A stretch of DNA of 64,000 nucleotides from Tomitella biformata AHU 1821 (GCF_000524475.1 NZ_BAVQ01000036.1:129022-193021); one strand, 5' to 3'; counted from the first letter of the stretch, positions 16,723 through 25,214 are shown. Notes: a model not told the origin generated them from the sequence alone. A program made the numbers and translations.

Positions 16723-17370
16723 GTGCAGGGTGTGGACGATGCGCAAGAGGTAGTAGAGGCACAGGAGAAGCGCCACGGCGGCTTCCGGAAGTTCAGCGCG
16801 GCCCTGGCGGACGGCGGCCCACACTACGGCCGGTTCATCGAGGCCATGCGGGACTTGCAGGACCTCGCGGTCTCCGCGGCGCCGGAGCCTGAGCTCTTCG
16901 AGGAAGCCGCGATCAAGGCCGAGGAGCTCGTCGCCCTGCTCAAGCCGTACGAGTCGGATGAGGGCAAGTCCCCGTCCAACCGCTCCATCGGGCTGCCGGG
17001 GCGCGGCAGCCTGCTGATGCTGCCGTGGACAGTCACCGGCTACGAGTCCGGCCGACTCACCGCGAAGGGCGTGTTCCGCCGCTTCCACCTGGGCGGCAAC
17101 GGCGCGGCTCACGGCGGCACGCTGCCGCTGCTGTTCGACGACCTCTTCGGCATGATCACGCACATGGAGGGCCAGACCGTCTCGCGCACCGGCTACTTGA
17201 AGGTGGACTACCGGGCGATCACCCCGCTGAACACCGAGCTGACCGCCGAGGCCACCGTCGACAAGAAGGACGGGCGCAAGACCTATGTCTCCGCCCGGCT
17301 ATTCCACGGGGAGACGCTCCTCGCGGAGTCCGACGCCCTCATGATCGAGCTGCTGCCCTGGCAGCCATGA
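16723..17370 (+). CDS. PaaI-type hotdog-fold thioesterase
   Basis: A protein of about 215 aa with a C-terminal 4HBT/PaaI hotdog domain (about 85-215): FHLGGNGAAHGGTLPLLFDDLFG carries the HGG-containing helix typical of the family and YLKVDYRAITPLNTEL the following strands. The first ~80 residues are a helical extension. Such enzymes hydrolyse acyl-CoA thioesters. Its place between menB (divergent) and menC (ATGA overlap) suggests it could hydrolyse DHNA-CoA, the step after MenB; this is inference. The start is GTG at 16723 or 16732; neither has an ideal ribosome site. Confidence 0.8.
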   Translation: MQGVDDAQEVVEAQEKRHGGFRKFSAALADGGPHYGRFIEAMRDLQDLAVSAAPEPELFEEAAIKAEELVALLKPYESDEGKSPSNRSIGLPGRGSLLMLPWTVTGYESGRLTAKGVFRRFHLGGNGAAHGGTLPLLFDDLFGMITHMEGQTVSRTGYLKVDYRAITPLNTELTAEATVDKKDGRKTYVSARLFHGETLLAESDALMIELLPWQP

Positions 17371-18350
17371 CCTCGATGGCGATCCCGCCCTTTGCGGAGC
17401 TGCGCGCCGCCGCGACGGTGGTATCGCTGCCGATGCGGGTGCGCTTTCGCGGCATCACCGCCCGCGAGGTGCTGCTGCTGCGTGGCCCGGCGGGCTGGGG
17501 CGAGTTCTCGCCGTTCCCGGAGTACGACGACGCGGAGTCGGCGCATTGGCTGGCCTCCGCGATCGAGGCCGCCTGGCTGCCGGCGCCCCCGCCGCTGCGC
17601 GCGACGGTCCCGGTGAACGCGACGGTCCCGGCGGTGCCCGCCGCCCAGGTGCCCGAGATCCTCGCCCGGTTCCCCGGCGCGCGCACCGCCAAGGTGAAGG
17701 TGGCCGAGAGGGGGCAGACCCTGGCCGACGACATCGCCCGGGTCGACGCCGTCCGCGCGCTGGTCCCCGCCGTGCGGGTGGATGCCAACGGCGGCTGGAC
17801 GGTGGCCGAGGCCGAGGTCGCGCTGCGCCGGCTCACCGCCGACGGGCCCCTGGAATACGCCGAGCAGCCGTGCGCCTCGGTCCCGGAATTGGTGGAGCTG
17901 CGTAGAAGGATGCGTGGATCGGTGCTTATCGCCGCGGATGAGAGCATTCGGCGCGCTGAAGACCCGCTCACAGTGGTGCGGGCAGGCGGCGCGGACATCG
18001 CGGTGGTCAAGGTCGCCCCGCTCGGCGGCCCGCGCAGGCTGCTTAGCGTGGCCCAGCAGTTGGGCGTGCCGGTCGTGGTCTCCAGTGCCCTGGACTCCAC
18101 CGTCGGCATCGGCACCGGTTTGGCGACGGCGGCCGCGCTGCCGGGACTGGCCCACGCGTGCGGGCTGGGCACCGGCGGCTTCTTCCTCGAAGACGTGGCC
18201 GAGCCGCGGCGGATGGTCGACGGGGAGCTGTCCATCGAGGCACAGGCGCCGGAGCCGGATCGGGTCGCGGGGCTGGCCGCGCAGGCTGAGCGCCAGGCCT
18301 GGTGGCTGGAGCGGCTGGCCCGCTGCCACGCGGAGCTCAGCCGAAGCTAG
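17367..18350 (+). CDS. menC: o-Succinylbenzoate synthase MenC
   Basis: A 327-aa enolase-superfamily enzyme that dehydrates SHCHC to o-succinylbenzoate. The catalytic K-x-K is visible in TAKVKVAE, metal ligands in VDANGGW, EYAEQP and IAADES, and the second catalytic lysine in VVKVAPLGG. Length fits actinobacterial MenC. The ATG overlaps the thioesterase stop (ATGA), so the two are coupled. menD, which lies nearby in many Mycobacteriales, is not present here; a catabolic SDR gene follows directly on the other strand. Confidence 0.92.
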   Translation: MTSMAIPPFAELRAAATVVSLPMRVRFRGITAREVLLLRGPAGWGEFSPFPEYDDAESAHWLASAIEAAWLPAPPPLRATVPVNATVPAVPAAQVPEILARFPGARTAKVKVAERGQTLADDIARVDAVRALVPAVRVDANGGWTVAEAEVALRRLTADGPLEYAEQPCASVPELVELRRRMRGSVLIAADESIRRAEDPLTVVRAGGADIAVVKVAPLGGPRRLLSVAQQLGVPVVVSSALDSTVGIGTGLATAAALPGLAHACGLGTGGFFLEDVAEPRRMVDGELSIEAQAPEPDRVAGLAAQAERQAWWLERLARCHAELSRS

Positions 18351-18373
18351 CCGCGCGTCTGCCCAGGCAGTTC

Positions 18374-19180
18374 CTACGGAATGCCGCCGTCTGACCGGAC
18401 GATAGTGCCCGACGTGTAACTCGAGGCATCGCTGGCGAGGAACAGCGCCGCGCCCACAATCTCGGGCGGGTTGCCGACGCGCTTGAGGTGAAGCCGCTCG
18501 GCCATCTTGTTGGTGTGCTCCATATCCCAGGACGCCGCGATGTCGGTGAGGTACTGGCCCGGCATCAAGGTGTTGACGCGGACCTCGGGACCCAGCAGGT
18601 CCGCGTAGCCCTCGGTCATGGCGTTGAGGCCGTTCTTGGCTGCGGCGTAGGGGATGATCGAGCCCATCGGGCGGAGCGAGCCGGTGCTGCTGACGTTGAT
18701 GACGCTGCCCGAGCCCCGCTCTTTCATGCGGCTCCCAACGAGCGCCGTGAGTCGGAACGGGCCTTTGAGGTTGAGGTTCAGCACGCTGTCGTACATCTTT
18801 TCGGTCACGTCGGTCACCTTGTCGTACAACGGAGACATGCCGGCGTTGTTGACGAGCACGTCGATGTGCCCGAAGCGCGCATACGCCGCGTCGACGAGGC
18901 CCCCGATCTCGTCCCATCGACCCATGTGACAGCCGTAGGCCAAGGCCTCGCGACCGGTGGTCTCGGTGATCTCGCGAGCCACGGCCTCGCAGTTCTCGAG
19001 GTTGCGGCTGGCCACCACGACGTTCGCGCCGGCCCGCGCGAAGGCTAGGCACATCTCCTTGCCCATGCCGCGACTGCCGCCGGTGACGAGAGCCACCTTG
19101 CCCTCGAGGCTGAACAGATCGAATGGCGAGGGCGCGCCTGTTCGCGCTGGGGAGGTTGCTGCGTCCATACTGGCAGTCAT
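18374..19180 (-). CDS. SDR-family oxidoreductase
   Basis: A 268-aa classical short-chain dehydrogenase/reductase. It has the cofactor motif TGGSRGMG (about residues 33-40), NNAG (about 112), the catalytic Ser in NVSSTGS and the Tyr/Lys pair in YAAAK, and the C-terminal SDGGIP. The first ~25 residues are a low-complexity extension. An arginine after the first beta strand (VVASRN) suggests NADP preference. AGGAGA precedes the ATG. It diverges from a TetR-type gene across only 30 bp, so the regulator probably controls it. Substrate unknown. Confidence 0.87.
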   Translation of the reverse strand: MTASMDAATSPARTGAPSPFDLFSLEGKVALVTGGSRGMGKEMCLAFARAGANVVVASRNLENCEAVAREITETTGREALAYGCHMGRWDEIGGLVDAAYARFGHIDVLVNNAGMSPLYDKVTDVTEKMYDSVLNLNLKGPFRLTALVGSRMKERGSGSVINVSSTGSLRPMGSIIPYAAAKNGLNAMTEGYADLLGPEVRVNTLMPGQYLTDIAASWDMEHTNKMAERLHLKRVGNPPEIVGAALFLASDASSYTSGTIVRSDGGIP

Positions 19181-19210
19181 AATTCTCCTAGAATCAGAAT
19201 GAGGTTACTC

Positions 19211-19888
19211 ATGATACGAAACGATACATCAGATTTTGGGTACTCGGGAGTCTCGTCGCGAGCGGCGCAGGCGGCCGAGCGTAGGACGGCGCGTCAGCGC
19301 AAGGTTGCGGAGGACGAGATTGATCGACTACTTGGGATTACCCTGGAGTTGATCGAGTCGTCAGCTCCCGCAATGCCCTCAGTGTCTGAGATCGTTGCCG
19401 CCGCGGGGATCTCAAACCAGACTTTGTACCGGTCGTTTCCCAGCAAGGACGACCTGATGCTGGCGGTGCTCGAGCAGGGCGTGTTTCGGGTCGCCGAGGC
19501 CGTCGCGGAGCGGATGGCGCGCACGACGGATCCCCAGCAGCAAGTGGTCGAATGGGTGCGGGGTGTCCTGCGGCAAGTCAGCCATGGCGACGCGGCGAAG
19601 ACGAGCCGGTCGGTGTTGGGGCATCTGGGCCGGGCGGGTGTCTCGAACGGGAAGGGCGGCCAGGCAGAGTTGCTGGCGCCTATCGCGGACCTGCTCCTCG
19701 GCCCACTCGCGGAATTGGGCGAAGGGCGTACTGAGAGCGTGGACTGTATTTCCGACTTGGTGTTCGGAGCCATGCGGCGGTATCTCTGGAGCGGGGTGGG
19801 GCCCGAACGTCTTGAGGTCGACCGGGTTAGCGGATTTGTCCTCGGCGGATTGGGGTTGACGGCGTCGGAGGGTGGCGCGCACGCCTGA
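19211..19888 (+). CDS. TetR-family transcriptional regulator
   Basis: A 225-aa TetR-type repressor. The N-terminal DNA-binding domain (about residues 25-75) contains PSVSEIVAAAGISNQTLYRSFPSKDDL, with the recognition helix ISNQTLYRSF; the rest is a helical ligand-binding and dimerisation region. The ATG at 19211 is preferred since GAGG lies 7 nt upstream; an in-frame ATG at 19199 is possible. It diverges from the SDR gene, whose promoter must overlap its own, so autoregulation and control of the SDR are likely. Confidence 0.85.
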   Translation: MIRNDTSDFGYSGVSSRAAQAAERRTARQRKVAEDEIDRLLGITLELIESSAPAMPSVSEIVAAAGISNQTLYRSFPSKDDLMLAVLEQGVFRVAEAVAERMARTTDPQQQVVEWVRGVLRQVSHGDAAKTSRSVLGHLGRAGVSNGKGGQAELLAPIADLLLGPLAELGEGRTESVDCISDLVFGAMRRYLWSGVGPERLEVDRVSGFVLGGLGLTASEGGAHA

Positions 19889-19991
19889 TTCCCCATCGGA
19901 CCTGGGCGGTGCTGGCCTCAATGCCCACCGGGCGCCTCGCCAGGCTTAGGACCACAGGCCAGTGCATGCCGGGCCGGGAGGTTGCTGATGC

Positions 19992-21017
19992 TCACTGCCC
20001 ATCCGGCTGGGACAGTATCGGCTGCCAGCTCTCGAGGCTGCTCATTGTCTGCGCGGCAACACTGATGCGATCGGACAGCGGTCCCCATCGACGCCTGAGT
20101 TCTAGCGCCGCGTCTGCCATCGAACCGACGACGGCGAATTCGGCGAGAATATCGTCGCCAATCAGCGCGGCCATGGTGTCCCATCGCCCCGATTTGGATA
20201 GTTCGTTCAGCTCCTCGTGCAAGCCGACCCACCCGTGTAACTCGAACACTCCGCGGTAGGCGGGCGTGGACCCGTAGAACGCAATCTGACCTCTCACATG
20301 CTGGATTGCGGCGGCGATCTCGTCCTCCGACGTACCGGTCGCGAGCATCGGGGTGACGCCAATCATCAGATCTTCGCGAGATCGACCCGACGCTGCGAGG
20401 CCCTCTTCGACGCTCGGCAAGATGACGTCTGTCAGGTACTTCTCGGTCACGAACGAATGCACTTGGAACCCGTCAGCCACCTCGCCTGCGACTCTCGACA
20501 TACCGGCGCCCACGCCGGCGATCATGACCGGAGGTCGTCCGAACGGATTGGGTCCAGGATCGAACATCGGTGTCATTAGCGTGTGTGAATAGAATTCGCC
20601 CTCGAATTTCAGCTGCGAGCCATTCTCCCACGCATCCCAAATCGCGTGTAGAGCCTGCACATATTCGCGCATCCTGGCCGCGGGTCGAGACCACGGCATG
20701 CCGAATCGTCGAGTGACGTGAGCCTTGACTTGACTGCCCAATCCGAGTTGGAGCCGTCCGCCGGCAAGCGCCTGCACATCGTTGGCTGCTGTGGCGGTCA
20801 CCATCGGACTACGCGCGAACGCCACAAGAATGCTGGTCGCCAGTCGAATTTCGGTGGTGCTTTGTGTCGCGGCGGCGAGAAGCACTAGCGGGTCATGGTT
20901 GGTCTCGCCCAAGCACAATGCGTCGAAACCTACCGCTTCGGCGCGTCCTGCAATGGTGGCCACCTTCCCCATGCCGGGGTCGACGAGAACATCGAACGAG
21001 GAGCTCTTCGCAACCAC
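19992..21017 (-). CDS. LLM-class F420-dependent oxidoreductase
   Basis: A 341-aa luciferase-like monooxygenase-fold protein of the F420-dependent type (TIGR03617-like). Family landmarks are EAVGFDALCLGETNHDP, the TSILVAFARSP strand, LGLGSQVKAHVTRRFGMPW, PVMIAGVGAGMSRVAGEVADGF and IGVTPML. These enzymes use cofactor F420 to reduce or oxidise organic substrates in Mycobacteriales. It is convergent with the TetR gene. Codon use is less GC-biased than in the men block. Its upstream region holds two inverted repeats and a possible promoter. Confidence 0.85.
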   Translation of the reverse strand: MVAKSSSFDVLVDPGMGKVATIAGRAEAVGFDALCLGETNHDPLVLLAAATQSTTEIRLATSILVAFARSPMVTATAANDVQALAGGRLQLGLGSQVKAHVTRRFGMPWSRPAARMREYVQALHAIWDAWENGSQLKFEGEFYSHTLMTPMFDPGPNPFGRPPVMIAGVGAGMSRVAGEVADGFQVHSFVTEKYLTDVILPSVEEGLAASGRSREDLMIGVTPMLATGTSEDEIAAAIQHVRGQIAFYGSTPAYRGVFELHGWVGLHEELNELSKSGRWDTMAALIGDDILAEFAVVGSMADAALELRRRWGPLSDRISVAAQTMSSLESWQPILSQPDGQ

Positions 21018-21048
21018 AGGCCTTTACCCCAATTCTGACAAAATGATA

Positions 21049-21061
21049 ATCGCTATGCGAT
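21049..21061. promoter_or_regulatory. Palindrome overlapping a putative LLM promoter
   Basis: ATCGC-TAT-GCGAT is a 5+5 bp inverted repeat 32 bp upstream of the LLM oxidoreductase start. On the minus strand a TCGACA / N16 / TATCAT promoter can be read across it, and TTGTCAGAAT follows the putative -10, resembling the downstream part of the module seen at three other promoters. Possible operator. Confidence 0.35.
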
Positions 21062-21088
21062 AAGTGTCGAGCTACTTCCTTGAAATCA

Positions 21089-21117
21089 GTAGACCAGATA
21101 CAGTTCGATCTGTCTAC
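21089..21117. promoter_or_regulatory. Inverted repeat upstream of the LLM gene
   Basis: GTAGACCAGAT and ATCTGTCTAC form a 10-bp inverted repeat with one bulged C and an 8-nt centre. The spacing is typical of a TetR-type operator, and a TetR gene lies 1.2 kb away. The target is inferred only from position. Confidence 0.4.
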
Positions 21118-21553
21118 ATGATCCGCAAGCTGAGAGCACCCATGCCGAATGGTGGGCAATCCTGTTCGGCGCGCCTCCAAGTTTGCACCACGGTCCGATT
21201 ACTGGATTGCGTCAGCAGCCTGGGCCGCGGGCGGAGTCCTCGATTCCGGCACCGGAACTGATGGAAGGAGTCTATGTCTGACAGTCGCTGATCCACGAGG
21301 ATTTGGAGGCGATCTTAATGTGTTCGAATAAATGCTTAAAGTATCGGCAATGGTATGGCCGGGTTCGCGCAGGCGCACGCTGGATTGGACAGGGCTCCGA
21401 CGGATGTACATGCACAACCCCGGGTTGGTTTGACTCGTTGCGTTCGGCGACAGCTGAGCCTCTACGCGCACGCCAAGTGGGCGGCCCCAGCCGTGGTTCG
21501 ACGCAGGTCTCCTACTGGACAAATTTCCCCGCTATGAAAGTAGACACATCGTC

Positions 21554-22336
21554 ATGAATGACTCGAAAGACGCACTGGTGATCGTCGAGCAACGAGGCCA
21601 GGCAAGACTACTGACTCTCAATCGGCCACATGTCCGTAATGCGCTCAGCAAGGCGCTGAGCGATGCGCTGATCGACGAACTGCATTCGGCGGATCGTGAT
21701 ATTGGCACTCGGGTCATCCTGCTGGCTGGAGCAGGCGGCGCCTTCTGCTCGGGAGTCGATCTGAGGGATCTTGCCGAGCACGGATTCGACGGTGGAGATT
21801 CCGGCGGCGAAAATTGCATCACGCACCTTGCTGCGGTGAAAACGCCGGTCATCGGGCTTGTGTCCGGGCCGGCCGTGACCGGCGGGTTTGAACTGGCACT
21901 GGCGTGCGATTTCCTACTTGCGGCCCCCGACGCGCGATTCGCGGACACCCACAGCCGAGTGGGAATCGTCCCTGGTGGCGGCATGACAGCGCGGCTGAGC
22001 GAAGCTGTTGGGGTCCGGCGCGCGCGCCAGATGAGCTCCACCGGTTCATATCTGGATGCAGCTACCGCACTGGCATGGGGTCTGGTCAACGAGATCGTGC
22101 CGGCTTCGGAGTTGCATGAGCGTGGTTGGGCGATCGCGGAATCCATCATGGTGGCCGACGCGCGAACCCTGGCCGCAGTCTGGAGCCTCTATGACGCGAT
22201 ATCTGCCGAGGGCACAACCGCGGGGGTCGACCGCGAATCGGTGATCAACCGGGGATGGAGTATCGCGGCGAACGAGGTGGCGACCCGCGCGAAGAGCGTG
22301 GTCGAACACGGACACAGAGAGTCTGGGGACTATTAG
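21554..22336 (+). CDS. Enoyl-CoA hydratase/isomerase family protein
   Basis: A 260-aa crotonase-fold protein. It shows LTLNRPHVRNALS, the oxyanion-hole segment FCSGVDLRDL, and GGFELALACDF with the first catalytic Glu conserved; at the second Glu position (ADTHSRVGIVPGGG) the acid is replaced, so it may be an isomerase or a specialised hydratase. It acts on CoA esters, presumably in the same pathway as the convergent acyl-CoA dehydrogenase pair. No good Shine-Dalgarno is visible before the ATG. Confidence 0.83.
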   Translation: MNDSKDALVIVEQRGQARLLTLNRPHVRNALSKALSDALIDELHSADRDIGTRVILLAGAGGAFCSGVDLRDLAEHGFDGGDSGGENCITHLAAVKTPVIGLVSGPAVTGGFELALACDFLLAAPDARFADTHSRVGIVPGGGMTARLSEAVGVRRARQMSSTGSYLDAATALAWGLVNEIVPASELHERGWAIAESIMVADARTLAAVWSLYDAISAEGTTAGVDRESVINRGWSIAANEVATRAKSVVEHGHRESGDY

Positions 22337-22379
22337 AATGTGGGGTGAGGGCAACTTCTAGAGATGCGAATGTGGTCGT

Positions 22380-22460
22380 GAGAATCACGGATGGATCCTT
22401 CGGCGGCAAGGCTGGTGTGCCCAGCATATTCGCCGCGGGGAGGATTCGACCGTGATTCTC
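22380..22460. other. 81-nt highly structured inverted-repeat element
   Basis: A perfect 11-bp outer repeat (GAGAATCACGG / CCGTGATTCTC) continues, after one A-A mismatch, into an 8-bp stem (22392-22399 with 22441-22448, two G-U pairs), a CGGCG/CGCCG stem and a terminal GCTGG/CCAGC hairpin with a 5-nt loop. About 29 base pairs form in all. It lies in the 279-bp gap between convergent genes, so a bidirectional terminator is the simplest reading; a structured RNA, an attC-like site or a miniature mobile-element remnant are alternatives. Confidence 0.6.
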
Positions 22461-22615
22461 TATGATGCCACGACGGCTGTCGAGTAGATTCGCTGGACCA
22501 CCGATAATATCCAGGTTTAACAACGTGGCGCTGGAAAATATGATGGGCGTTGAAGTGAGCAGATCCACCCACCGCAAATGAATCTTCGGTTGAATATATT
22601 CCATTTCTTGTGAAG

Positions 22616-23776
22616 CTATGGGGCGGGCAGGCCCACTAGATCGCCTAGAGCATTGTAGTGCTCTTCCTCGCTGCCAAGAATTACGGTAGATGTGAATGCC
22701 CGTTTGAGGTAGAAGTGCACCGGGTGTTCCCACGTGAACCCAATCCCCCCATGCATCTGAAGGCACTCCTCGACGCCAATTAAAGCCGCGTTTGCGCAGT
22801 AGGATTTTGCCAAGGAGGCTGCGACACGGCTGTCACCAGAATCGGCGGCAAGCATCGCCGCGGCATACTGTGCGGCTGCCCGCGCCTGTTGATTATCGAT
22901 CCATAGTTGGGCTGCTCGGTGTCGTAACGATTGATAGGAGCCTATCGGCCTGCCGAACTGATGGCGAATTGTCAAATACCTTTGCGCAGTCCCGAGTGCC
23001 CAATCCCCGACGCCGACCTGCTCGGACGCCACCATGGCAGTGCCGATTCTCAGGGCGTCTTCGACTGCGTGGACGGCGCTTGGCCCGATGATCAAAACAT
23101 CGGACGGCGTGCTGTCAAAGTGGATATCGAACACTGGACGCGTGATGTCCATGCTTACCGGCGCGGTCACCGAGATGCCCGGGCTACTGCGTTCGACGAG
23201 CGTGACCACATGGGTTCCGTCCACAATTGCCGGGACTACCAGCATTGCCGCGCAGTCGGCCGCGAGCACACTTGTCACCGTGCCGGTCAGGGCAATACGC
23301 TGATCATTGTTTGCACGCCGGCCGGGAAGCGCCGCGGGGTGGGACCGTGGGCCGCTGGTCGCCGGCACGACCAAAGTGGCTATCTCCCCGTCGGACAGTC
23401 GACGCAGCGCGGCACCGCCTGGTCCTGACGTCGCAAGCTGGCCTGTTTCAAGTCCACTCGTCAGGGCAGCGGTGGCAAGCACTGCGCTCGCGAGATAGGG
23501 AATCGGCGCGAGTGCCCGACCTAGTTCGTCCATCACGACGGCGACCTCGCGGACCGAGGCGCCCGCGCCGCCGAACTGGCCAGGGATGAGAAGCCCTGCA
23601 AGTCCCATGTCGCGGGCCACGGTCATCCACAGGGCGCTGTCGTATCCCGTGCCCTCATGCGCCAGTGCCAGCAGATGCGCAGTCGTCGAATGTGAGTCCA
23701 GCATCCGGCGTAGGGCTGACCGAAGTTCGTCTTGGGTGGCGTCGTAGAGGAGGGAAGGGACCGTGGAAGTGCTCAT
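22616..23776 (-). CDS. Acyl-CoA dehydrogenase, subunit of a two-gene pair
   Basis: A 386-aa acyl-CoA dehydrogenase-fold protein that would oxidise an acyl-CoA to the 2-enoyl-CoA with FAD. Recognisable parts are LLIPGQFGGAGASVREVAVVMDELG, the FAD region around RHQFGRPIGSYQSLRH, and the C-terminal LQMHGGIGFTWEHPVHFYLKRA with the usual glutamate. It is coupled (ATGA overlap) to a second dehydrogenase gene, the arrangement of actinobacterial heterotetrameric alpha2-beta2 enzymes for steroid side chains and other bulky substrates. Confidence 0.86.
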   Translation of the reverse strand: MSTSTVPSLLYDATQDELRSALRRMLDSHSTTAHLLALAHEGTGYDSALWMTVARDMGLAGLLIPGQFGGAGASVREVAVVMDELGRALAPIPYLASAVLATAALTSGLETGQLATSGPGGAALRRLSDGEIATLVVPATSGPRSHPAALPGRRANNDQRIALTGTVTSVLAADCAAMLVVPAIVDGTHVVTLVERSSPGISVTAPVSMDITRPVFDIHFDSTPSDVLIIGPSAVHAVEDALRIGTAMVASEQVGVGDWALGTAQRYLTIRHQFGRPIGSYQSLRHRAAQLWIDNQQARAAAQYAAAMLAADSGDSRVAASLAKSYCANAALIGVEECLQMHGGIGFTWEHPVHFYLKRAFTSTVILGSEEEHYNALGDLVGLPAP

Positions 23777-24972
23777 TTGGGAATGTCCTGCCAGGCGAGT
23801 GCTAGGTCGATTTTCGGTTCACGTGGAAGATTCAGCACCCGATCGGCGATCTGGCCGAGAAGGATCTCTGTGGTACCCCCCTCGATGGAGTTCGGACGAG
23901 CCCGCAAATAGTGGAATGTCTCCGGGCGGTCTCGCGGATGTTCAGGGGCACTTCCCATCGACCACGCGTCGTACCTCAGAGCGTCCTGCGGGCTCAAGCG
24001 CGCGAGCAACTTTGTGACTTGCTGGTTGTTCCGTGCCATGGTCACTTTGGCTCCCGAGCCTTCGAGTCCGGGCTCGCGCATGGCGGCGAGCTGTCGGCTT
24101 CGTTCGTTCGTTAGCCGCGCAACTTCGACCTCGACCCAGATTCGCATCAACTCGATGTGGGAACCGGGCGTGCGCACGTCCGGGCGTGAGCGCCACAAAC
24201 TGGTGAGCCGACCGACATGGCCTTCCTCCCGAGGCGCTGGCTTACCGCCAATGGCAGTTCGTTCGTTCATGAGAGTTGTGCGGGCCACGGCCCAGCCGTC
24301 ACCGACTGCGCTGATGCGCATGGCGTCCGGTATGCGCACGTCGGTGAGGAACACCTCATTGAAATCGGCCTCGCCGGTGGCCTGTCGTAGGGGTTTCACC
24401 TCGACACCGGGGGTGTGCATGTCGAGGATGAAATACGTCAGCCCTTGGTGTTTCGGCTGGGCAGGGTCCGTACGTGCCAGCAACATCGCCCATCGAGAGA
24501 GGTGTGCGAGCGATGTCCACACCTTCTGGCCGTTCACAATCCAGTCGTCGCCATCGCGCACAGCCTTGGTGGACACGTTTGCGAGATCTGAGCCCGCACC
24601 GGGCTCGCTGAACAACTGGCACCAGATTTCCTCAGCCGTCCACAACGGGCGTAGAACGCGGCGTCTCAAATCTTCTGGTGCGTGGTGCACGACGGTTGGT
24701 GCTCCCATCCCAAGTCCGACAGGATTGCGCATGTTGTCCGCAGGCTCCGCGCCAGCACCGGAGAGCATCGATTCGACTAGGCCCTGCAGAGAGCGTGGTG
24801 CGCCTAGGCCGCCTGAGCCGATCGGAAAATGTATCCAGGCGAGGCCAGCATCGAACCGGCGGCCGAGAAACTCGCGCTCGGACAGCCCTCTCGGCGCGTT
24901 GGTCTTCAGGAAATTCTCTACCACTGTGAGCACGTCCGACTCAGTGGTCGGGGGACCTGCGGCCGACGTCAT
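23773..24972 (-). CDS. Acyl-CoA dehydrogenase, partner subunit
   Basis: A 399-aa acyl-CoA dehydrogenase-fold protein. FAD-binding and substrate landmarks are WCQLFSEPGAGSDLANVSTKAVRDG, VNGQKVWTSLAHLSRW and FNEVFLTDVRIPDAM, and the end has SIEGGTTEILLGQIADRVLNLPRE. It probably forms a heteromer with the coupled downstream subunit. AGGAG precedes the ATG by 7 nt. The start codon overlaps the stop of a possible 81-aa reading frame upstream. Confidence 0.87.
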   Translation of the reverse strand: MTSAAGPPTTESDVLTVVENFLKTNAPRGLSEREFLGRRFDAGLAWIHFPIGSGGLGAPRSLQGLVESMLSGAGAEPADNMRNPVGLGMGAPTVVHHAPEDLRRRVLRPLWTAEEIWCQLFSEPGAGSDLANVSTKAVRDGDDWIVNGQKVWTSLAHLSRWAMLLARTDPAQPKHQGLTYFILDMHTPGVEVKPLRQATGEADFNEVFLTDVRIPDAMRISAVGDGWAVARTTLMNERTAIGGKPAPREEGHVGRLTSLWRSRPDVRTPGSHIELMRIWVEVEVARLTNERSRQLAAMREPGLEGSGAKVTMARNNQQVTKLLARLSPQDALRYDAWSMGSAPEHPRDRPETFHYLRARPNSIEGGTTEILLGQIADRVLNLPREPKIDLALAWQDIPK

Positions 24973-25214
24973 ACAAGTGCTCCTAGGGTGGGTGCGGCGA
25001 CTTCCTGGTGGAAGGAGTTGCGACTGGAATCGGAGCCGACATCGTGTTCAGCCCCCGGCCCGTCCACGGCCCCTGCTGGGGTTGCGATGGGAGGCTCTTG
25101 GGTCTCCGGCGCGCCCACCCGCTTGCGGGGGCTCTCGTCCCAGATGCCAAGTCCCATGTTGTCGAGCCTCCGAGCCTGATGTGACAATACCGCCAGATTG
25201 GGTTCACTGTACAT
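24969..25214 (-). CDS. Possible 81-aa protein coupled to acyl-CoA dehydrogenase
   Basis: An 81-codon frame that ends in a 4-nt ATGA overlap with the acyl-CoA dehydrogenase gene and begins at ATG 25214, with a GGAG about 11 nt upstream. The product is polar and Pro/Glu/Ser-rich without recognisable domains. The stop-start overlap is the main argument for a real gene; composition and lack of similarity argue against. Treat as a candidate leader or coupling peptide. Confidence 0.25.
   Translation of the reverse strand: MYSEPNLAVLSHQARRLDNMGLGIWDESPRKRVGAPETQEPPIATPAGAVDGPGAEHDVGSDSSRNSFHQEVAAPTLGALV

Larger units (their letters stand above)
21018..21553. other. Intergenic region with two inverted repeats
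   Basis: A 536-bp non-coding stretch between the divergent LLM and enoyl-CoA hydratase genes, visibly richer in A/T than most of the window. The half near the LLM gene holds a possible promoter and two inverted repeats, listed separately. In the rest I see no supported gene; short readings are not protein-like. Confidence 0.5.

Noticed and set aside
19182-19194. ATTCT-CCT-AGAAT inverted repeat between the SDR and TetR genes
   Set aside because: It coincides with the SDR ribosome-binding site, so the symmetry may be accidental; the TetR operator cannot be placed with confidence.
22245-22766. Minus-strand frame spanning the 22.4-kb hairpin
   Set aside because: It overlaps two well-supported genes and has no recognisable domain or start signal.
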